A DNA stretch of 33,720 nt, from assembly GCF_000372725.1 (NCBI RefSeq), contig NW_005199861.1, positions 1 through 33,720 on the forward strand, given 5' to 3'. The translations under genes were made by a program, and so were the position numbers. The DNA is from Emiliania huxleyi CCMP1516 (lineage: Eukaryota; Haptophyta; Isochrysidales; Noelaerhabdaceae). Within the stretch, counting starts at the first letter, position 1, and every line of letters starts with the position of its first letter. The notes below the pieces were generated by a model that was not told the DNA's origin, ran no database searches, and saw only the letters and a program-made list of their open reading frames with translations. Shown piece after piece: positions 29,001-33,720 of this stretch.

Positions 29001-32000
29001 GCGCAAGACGAGAGGTGCCCCCTCCCTCCGCTGCCCCTCCCTCCGCTACCCCTCCCTCCGCTACCCCTCCTTCCGCTACCCCTCCCTCCACTACCCCTCC
29101 CTCCGCTACCCCTCCCTCCGCTACCCCTCCCTCCACTACCCCTCCCTCCGCTACCCGTCCCTCCACTACCCCTCCCTCCACTACCAAACCCTCCACTACC
29201 CCTCCGCTACCCCTCCCTCCACTATACCGTGCTGCACGCCACGCGGCTGCTCCATTGCTGATGAGTGGAGCAGGTACCCCTCCCTCCGCTCGGCCGTGCT
29301 GCACGCCACGCGGCTGCTGTGCGACGCCTCCGACGCAGCGCGGCACAGGGCGGCGGCGGCACTGCCGGGGCTGCTCGGCGACGCTCCGCCGCCCGCCCTC
29401 TCGCCGCAAAAGTCCGAGCTGCTGCAGCGGAAGCGCCAGGCCGACAGAAGCGGCAGGCGGCACCCCTCCGCCCCTTTTAGTTCGTACTCAGCGTCGGGCG
29501 ATGTGCAGCAGGCGAAGGAGAGGCAGGCGGCGATCCTGCGCCGCTTTGCGCGCCAGCAGGCTGCCCTCGGGATGGCTCAGCCTCCGCACCGCGTGCGAGG
29601 GCACGTCCGCGACACGTCCACGGCATGTCCACAGGCGGCCTTCGGCGACTCCACCGGCGGCGGTTCGCCATCCGACGCTGCTGCTGACGCCTCCTCCTCG
29701 CCCGCCTCCGACGGCCTCACCGCGCACCCTCCCCCCCCGGCCCTCCCTCCCCGCGCCACGCCGGAGCCCGGCACACACTCTCCGCCCTGCCGAGGACCGC
29801 GGGACACGTCCGCGACACTCCGATGACATGTCCGAGACATGTCCCATAGGCGGCCCCGCCCTGCCGAGGGCCAGCCTTGCCGCCTCTTCCTCCGACCAGC
29901 CCGACGCCTCCGCGACACAGCCTCCGCCCACCGCCCACCCAAGCAAGGCCGTGCCGCCGCCGCCGCCTTCGCCGCCTCGCTGCGACTACCGCTGCGCTCT
30001 CTGCCACGACGAGATGCGGGCTGGTGAGATGCAGTTAATTAGTTAATTAGTCAATTAATCTCTCTGCCACGACGAGATGCGGGCTGGTGAGATGCGAGAT
30101 GAGAGGCAGCTGAGAGGCAGCCGAGATGCCGCCGATTGCAGCCCAGATGTAGCCCCGATGCAGCCCAGGTGCAGCCCAGGTGCGCCTAGCTTTCCTGTGC
30201 TCGCGCCCTTTTCTTTCAGGCGAGCCTGTCCGCTTGCTCGCTCTGAACTAACGAGTGGAGTACTTGGCTTCAGGCGAGCCTGTCGGCTTGCTCGCTCTGG
30301 CGCAGCGAGCGCCCGTGCTGTCCGCCCGCGCCACCCGCCGCTCCACTTTCCCGTGGTCGTCGTCAAGGCGAGATGCAGCCGAGAGTCACCCGAGATCTAC
30401 CCGAGATATGCCGCTCCACCTTCCCGTGGTCGTTGTCTGGGCGCGTCACTGACACTGCACCAAGGATAGCGCGAGCTAGGCAGCGATGAGGACCCGCCCC
30501 CCGCCCCTCTGCCCGCTGTGGTCGTCGAATGGTACCTTATACTTCTCGACGATCTCGCAGGTCCGACCCGCCGCTCTGTCCGGTCGCCGACGAAGGGAGC
30601 GAGGAGAAGGCGGGCGGCGGCGGCGAGGGCCGGGGAGGTGGGGGCGAGGCAGGCGGCGAGGGAGGCGACGGGGGAGGCGGCAACGCGGCTGCGGCGGGCG
30701 GAGGCGGCGGTGGCGACGTGGCGGGGGGCGGGGCGGCGGAGGGTGACGATGCCGAGGCGCGGGAGACGGAGGTGTTTGTGTCGAACGAGGCGGCACCCGC
30801 CGACGCGGCGCTGTGGGCGTGAGCAGCGTCTCATCACAGCCGCCACCTGTGAACAGGACCTGCTCGCCGATTCGGTGCTGCAGAGCGTGATGAATGCCAT
30901 GCACCGCCAGCAGGAGACACTTCCTAGACACTTCCTAGACACTTCCTAGAGCGTGATGAATGCCATGCACCGCCAGCAGGAGACACTTCCTAGACACTTC
31001 CTAGACACTTCCTAGAGCGTGATGAATGCCATGCACCGCCAGCAGGAGACACTTCCTAGACACTTCCTAGACACTTCCTAGAGCGTGATGAATGCCATGC
31101 ACCGCCAGCAGGAGACACTTCCTAGACACTTCCTAGACACTTCCCAGAGCGTGATGAATGCCATGCACCGCCAGCAGGAGACACTTCCTAGACACTTCCT
31201 AGACACTTCCTAGAGCGTGATGAATGCCATGCACCGCCAGCAGGAGACACTTCCTAGACACTTCCTAGACACTTCCTAGAGCGTGATGAATGCCATGCAC
31301 CGCCAGCAGGAGACACTTCCTAGACACTTCCTAGACACTTCCTAGAGCGTGATGAATGTCATGCACCGCCAGCAGGAGACACTTCCTAGACACTTCCTAG
31401 ACACTTCCCAGAGCGTGATGAATGCCATGCACCGCCAGCAGGAGACACTTCCTAGACACTTCCTAGACACTTCCTAGAGCGTGATGAATGCCATGCACCG
31501 CCAGCAGGAGACGCAGCCGAGAGGCAGCCGAGGTGCAGCCGAGGTGCAGCCGAGATGTAACATGCACATGTGCCCCCGCAGGAGACCGACAAGCTGCTCG
31601 CCGCCTCCCCCTCCATGCCGCCGCCACCCTCCGCCGGGGACCCGGAGATGGCCGCCTGGCTCTCGGTCCCGGCCTCTGAGGCGCGGGGGCTCTCCGCGCG
31701 GCCGCGGCTAACTGCCCGGTGAGCTCGTTCCTCTGGCGGAGTGACAGGCCGGGCTGCACCTTAGGCCGGGCTGCACCTCCGCTCGTGCGGCCACGCTGTG
31801 CACGAGGCAGTGCCTCTTTAGCTCTAAAACTCGTTACCTCGCCCGCACCACGCCCGCACCTCGCCCGCACCTCTTACCTCGCCCGCACCTCGGCTACACC
31901 CCGGCTCTCACCTCGGCTCCGCTGCATCTCCGCTGCACCTCGGCTGCACCTCGGCCGCGCCTCCGCTGCACCTCGGCCGCGCCTCGGCTCACCTCTGCCG

Positions 32001-33720
32001 CGTTGCTCACGAGGCGTGCCTCTCGCGCTGCATCGGGTCGCTGCGTCTCGAGGGCCGCCGGCTCGACGAGGGCTGGACGTGTGCAGGACATGTCCACGAC
32101 ACGTCCGAGAGGTGTCCCGTAGGCCACCGGCTCGACGAGGCGGAGTGGACGTGTCCAGGACATGTCCACGACACGTCCGAGAGGTGTCCCGTAGGCCACC
32201 GGCTCGACGAGGCTGAGTGGACGTGTCCAGGACATGTCCACGACACGTCCGAGAGGTGTCCCGTAGGCCACCGGCTCGACGAGGCTGAGTGGACGTGTCC
32301 GGTCTGCCGCCGCATCTCAAACGCCCTCCTCCACCGCCCTGACGGCTGCGGTGTGAATGGCGCCTCTTCATACCTGCAACCGTGAACAGGTCCTCCTCCC
32401 CCTCGACCTCTCCACCGCCCCGCCGCACCCGCACCCAGCTCAAGCCGGACCGGCGGACGAGGCAGCCGAGGCGGCGGACGCGGAGGCGGGAGGGCTGCTG
32501 CAGTGGCTGCGGTCCGACGCGTGGCGCGAGGAAGACGGCGGCGGCGACGGCGGCGACAGCGACGGAGGCGACGGAGGCGACGGAGGCGACGGAGGCGACG
32601 GAGGCGACGGAGGCGACGGCGGCGGTGGCGACGGAAGTGGCGGCAGTGGCGGCAGTGGCGGCGGCAGCAGTGGCGCAAGCGGCGGTGGCTGCAGCGGCGG
32701 AGGCGGCAGCAGTCGCCCCACGACGTCTGCCCTCTCTGACCCGCGGGCGGACCTTTCCTAGACACTTCCCAGACACTTCCTAGACACTTCCCATAGGCTC
32801 TCTGACTCGCAGGCCGACCCGCCCGGTGGCAGTGGTGGCGGTGGTGGCAGCGGCGCCAGTCCGTGGCGGAAGCAGCTCGAGGCGTTCTGCTTGAAGCTGC
32901 GCGGCATCAGCACCGAGCAGACCAGGTGGCTGCTGTGAACAGCGGCTGGTCACACCCCCAGCTGTGAACAGGCATCAACACCGAGCAGACCAGGCGGCTG
33001 CTGCAGCTGCCTCCCCCTCCCTCTCTGGGCGACACCGCCCCCCTGCTCATCGCCTCCGTCGCAACTTCGTGCGCCGTCATCGGCGCGTCGCAACCAGCCC
33101 CGCCCGCTCCTTCCGCCTGCTCCGCCGCCTCGTCCGCCTCCGCCGGCGACCCCGCCGCCACGGCCGCAGCTTCGGCGCCGGCGTCACTGCGGCCGAGGCC
33201 GGAGGAGGACGGCTTCTTCACACCGCCCGCTGTGAACAGGTGCCTTGGGAGGCGGCGACACTCGACGCGCTGCAGCGAGGCGCTCGGCGAGGTGCTGGCC
33301 GCCCGTGACCGCGACACGTCCACGACGCGTCCGCGACATGTCCGCTTGCAGGCGGGTTGGGCGAGGTGCTGGCCGCCGCGAGAGCGGCTGTTTCTGGCAG
33401 CGGGGGGGGCTTGTTGCGTCGCCGTCTGGCGGGGCTGCTGTCTTCCTCCTCCCCCCTCTCCGCCGGCGCTTGCCCGCCCCTCCTCCCTCCAGCTGCTCCT
33501 CTCTTCTTCACAGCTCTGACTGTGAACAGGTGCCTCGCCCCTCCTCCTCGACCCCCTCCACCTCCTCGCCTCTGCGACTGTCCTCTGGCCGACCGAGCGG
33601 TGGCGGGCGGGAGGCGAGTGGCGGCGGCTGCTGCAGCTCTGCGTCGCGAGCGGAGCGGTCCACTCGCCCGTCCGCCGAGCGGCTACCAGTACTTGACCAG
33701 CATCGAGCAGTTCTTCACGC
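23071..33720 (+). CDS. UBR-box N-recognin E3 ubiquitin ligase (UBR1/UBR2-like), partial, many introns
   Basis: Recognises N-degrons and ubiquitinates the bearer (N-end rule). Residues 65-131 are a UBR box: CGLVWKTGDIVYHCRTCGMD, CAICHDCF, HTGH, CCDCGD, FCTRH. Later exons follow family order: KFTVQF, LQGMHASRRAVGAHIEH, YHLPLHRLLAALL, LDARFVCHLIDQPLRLMALL with RAGRWRRNG, AKERQAAILRRFARQQAAL, CDYRCALCHDEM, HLRSCGHAVHEACLSRC and WTCPVCRRISN (RING). Frame-consistent exons: 24364-24400, 24557-24607, 24678-24772, 25053-25362, 25518-25616, 25757-25790, 25855-25881, 25951-26138, 26479-26584, 27132-27252, 27324-27477, 27550-27580, 27650-27758, 28158-28300, 31582-31713, 31765-31806, 32014-32053, 32267-32322, 32390-32746, 32813-32903; others only one end (stops 24290, 27059, 29014; starts 26653, 27825, 28349, 29274, 30857, 32972). 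The C-terminus lies beyond the window. Confidence 0.88.
24401..24556 (+). repeat. UBR intron of two 78-bp units
   Basis: Each unit is a 37-nt copy of the next exon start (GCGCTCCTCTGCCACGTCAT...) plus a 41-nt filler with GAAGTGTCTGG, GAACTGTCTAC and GAAGTGTCTTG 11-mers and CTAG. The exon then starts with the same 37 nt at 24557. GC donor, TAG acceptor. Confidence 0.92.
24773..25052 (+). repeat. UBR intron of four 70-bp units
   Basis: Units start at 24773, 24843, 24913 and 24983; the exon resumes with the fifth copy at 25053 (GCACGGGCTGCTCC...). Each junction reads GACTAG|GCACGGG, both a 3' and a GC-type 5' splice site. The first unit differs slightly (CTCCAG for CTCCCG), the others are identical. 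Confidence 0.92.
25617..25756 (+). repeat. UBR intron of two 70-bp units
   Basis: Copies of GCGACGCTGCTGCACGCCCT followed by GACCTGTCCTG, GACCTCTCATG, GACCCTTCCTG and TAG; the exon resumes at 25757 with the same sequence. GC donor, phase 0. Confidence 0.92.
26139..26478 (+). repeat. UBR intron of five units of 66-74 bp
   Basis: Units start at 26139, 26213, 26279, 26345 and 26411; the exon resumes at 26479 with GCGGAGCAGGAGCGAGTGTA. The filler part is CCTTACTAGCAGCCATAACC then AATAAGTGTTTGGCCAG and is not of the 11-mer type. The middle copies are nearly identical. Confidence 0.9.
27909..28020 (+). repeat. UBR intron with six GACCTTTCCTA 11-mers between exon copies
   Basis: GAGCCAGGGGCGGTACACGC with CTCAAGCGAGAGGCGA occurs before and after the 11-mer run (exon copy near 27887, second copy 27988). 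The exact splice sites are not resolved here. Confidence 0.8.
28272..28295. repeat. Homopolymer C run (24 nt) in a UBR exon
   Basis: An uninterrupted C run within the Pro-rich part of exon 28158-28300. Length error here would shift the frame, so the exon end is sensitive to sequencing quality. Confidence 0.85.
29015..29273 (+). repeat. UBR intron filled with about fourteen 15-bp copies of the exon start
   Basis: The next exon starts TACCCCTCCCTCCGCTCGGC (YPSLRSA). The 259-nt GT-AG intron repeats the 15-mer TACCCCTCCCTCCGC with small variants, then a longer copy of the exon start (GTGCTGCACGCCACGCGGCT) and GAGTGGAGCAG. Confidence 0.85.
30885..31511 (+). repeat. 66-bp tandem array, ten copies: exon piece plus three 11-mers
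   Basis: Units start every 66 nt from 30885 to 31479. Each joins 33 nt encoding SVMNAMHRQQE to three ACACTTCCTAG 11-mers; the last copy runs into GCAGCCGAG-type filler. The coding sense resumes at 31582 (ETDKLLAAS), so the array lies in an intron, or disrupts the gene if it is not spliced. Confidence 0.93.
32054..32266 (+). repeat. UBR intron of three units (69, 72, 72 bp), open in frame
   Basis: Each unit is a copy of GCCACCGGCTCGACGAGGCT(G/gap)AGTGGACGTGTCC plus GACATGTCCAC, GACACGTCCGA, GAGGTGTCCCG and TAG. All unit lengths are multiples of 3 and free of stops, so retention would insert 71 residues into the RING region; removal gives LEGHRLDEAEWTCPVCRR. Confidence 0.88.

Noticed and set aside
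30885..31511. CRISPR array
   Set aside because: There are no distinct spacers: exon-derived and 11-mer parts are repeated together in direct tandem, in a eukaryotic gene.

Overview
This is nuclear DNA of a GC-rich eukaryote, most likely a unicellular alga; a haptophyte is my best guess, from family knowledge and not proven here. The reasons are very high GC, intron-split genes for eukaryote-only complexes (THO/TREX, RPA, N-end-rule UBR ligase, F-box/RCC1), a large majority of GC-AG introns of about 70 nt, (CA)n microsatellites, and CCCTAA-type telomere-like repeats. I found no bacterial operon, CRISPR array, rRNA or convincing tRNA.

Layout. 1-2900: repeats, namely a (CA)n tract, one full and one partial copy of a dispersed repeat (family 1), the left arm of a 355-bp inverted repeat, and a 7-bp minisatellite. 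2989-4413 (+): intronless F-box/RCC1-repeat gene. 4892-5556: 19-bp x 35 satellite. 5570-8140: right arm of the inverted repeat, hairpin, decayed acidic ORFs and a second (CA)n tract. 8603-10274 (+): THO complex subunit 3, eight exons. 10275-12250: family 2 repeat, a perfect 44-bp palindrome and a frameshifted mobile-element-like coding fragment. 13005-12252 (-): RPA 14-kDa subunit, three exons, divergent from 13485-17464 (+): double CaiB/BaiF CoA-transferase fused to a C-terminal RING finger, eight exons. 18717-21441 (+): probable SET-domain lysine methyltransferase. 22556-23015: another family 1 copy, ending 56 bp before 23071-33720+ (+): a UBR-box N-recognin E3 ligase with more than 25 introns that runs off the window.

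The most interesting thing is how the introns are built. In THOC3, the CoA-transferase/RING gene, the SET gene and the UBR gene, most introns are about 66-74 nt and made of two parts. The 5' part is a direct copy (about 25-40 nt) of the start of the NEXT exon. The 3' part is a filler, often tandem 11-mers of the form GACAxxTCCxx and ending in AG. Other fillers are A/T-rich, telomere-like, or a small hairpin TTCACA...TGTGAACAG. Because the copy lets the same bases serve as intron start (usually GC, sometimes GT) and exon start, each duplication makes a spliceable intron. Several introns are exact multiples (2, 3, 4, 5 or about 9 units) of the basic unit. This looks like intron birth and growth by tandem duplication with patterned filler, caught at many stages in one locus.

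The genes do not form a pathway. They are housekeeping genes (mRNA export, DNA replication/repair, ubiquitin ligation, lysine methylation) in a repeat-rich neighbourhood. Exon boundaries below were set by eye, from reading frame, family similarity and the duplication signature.
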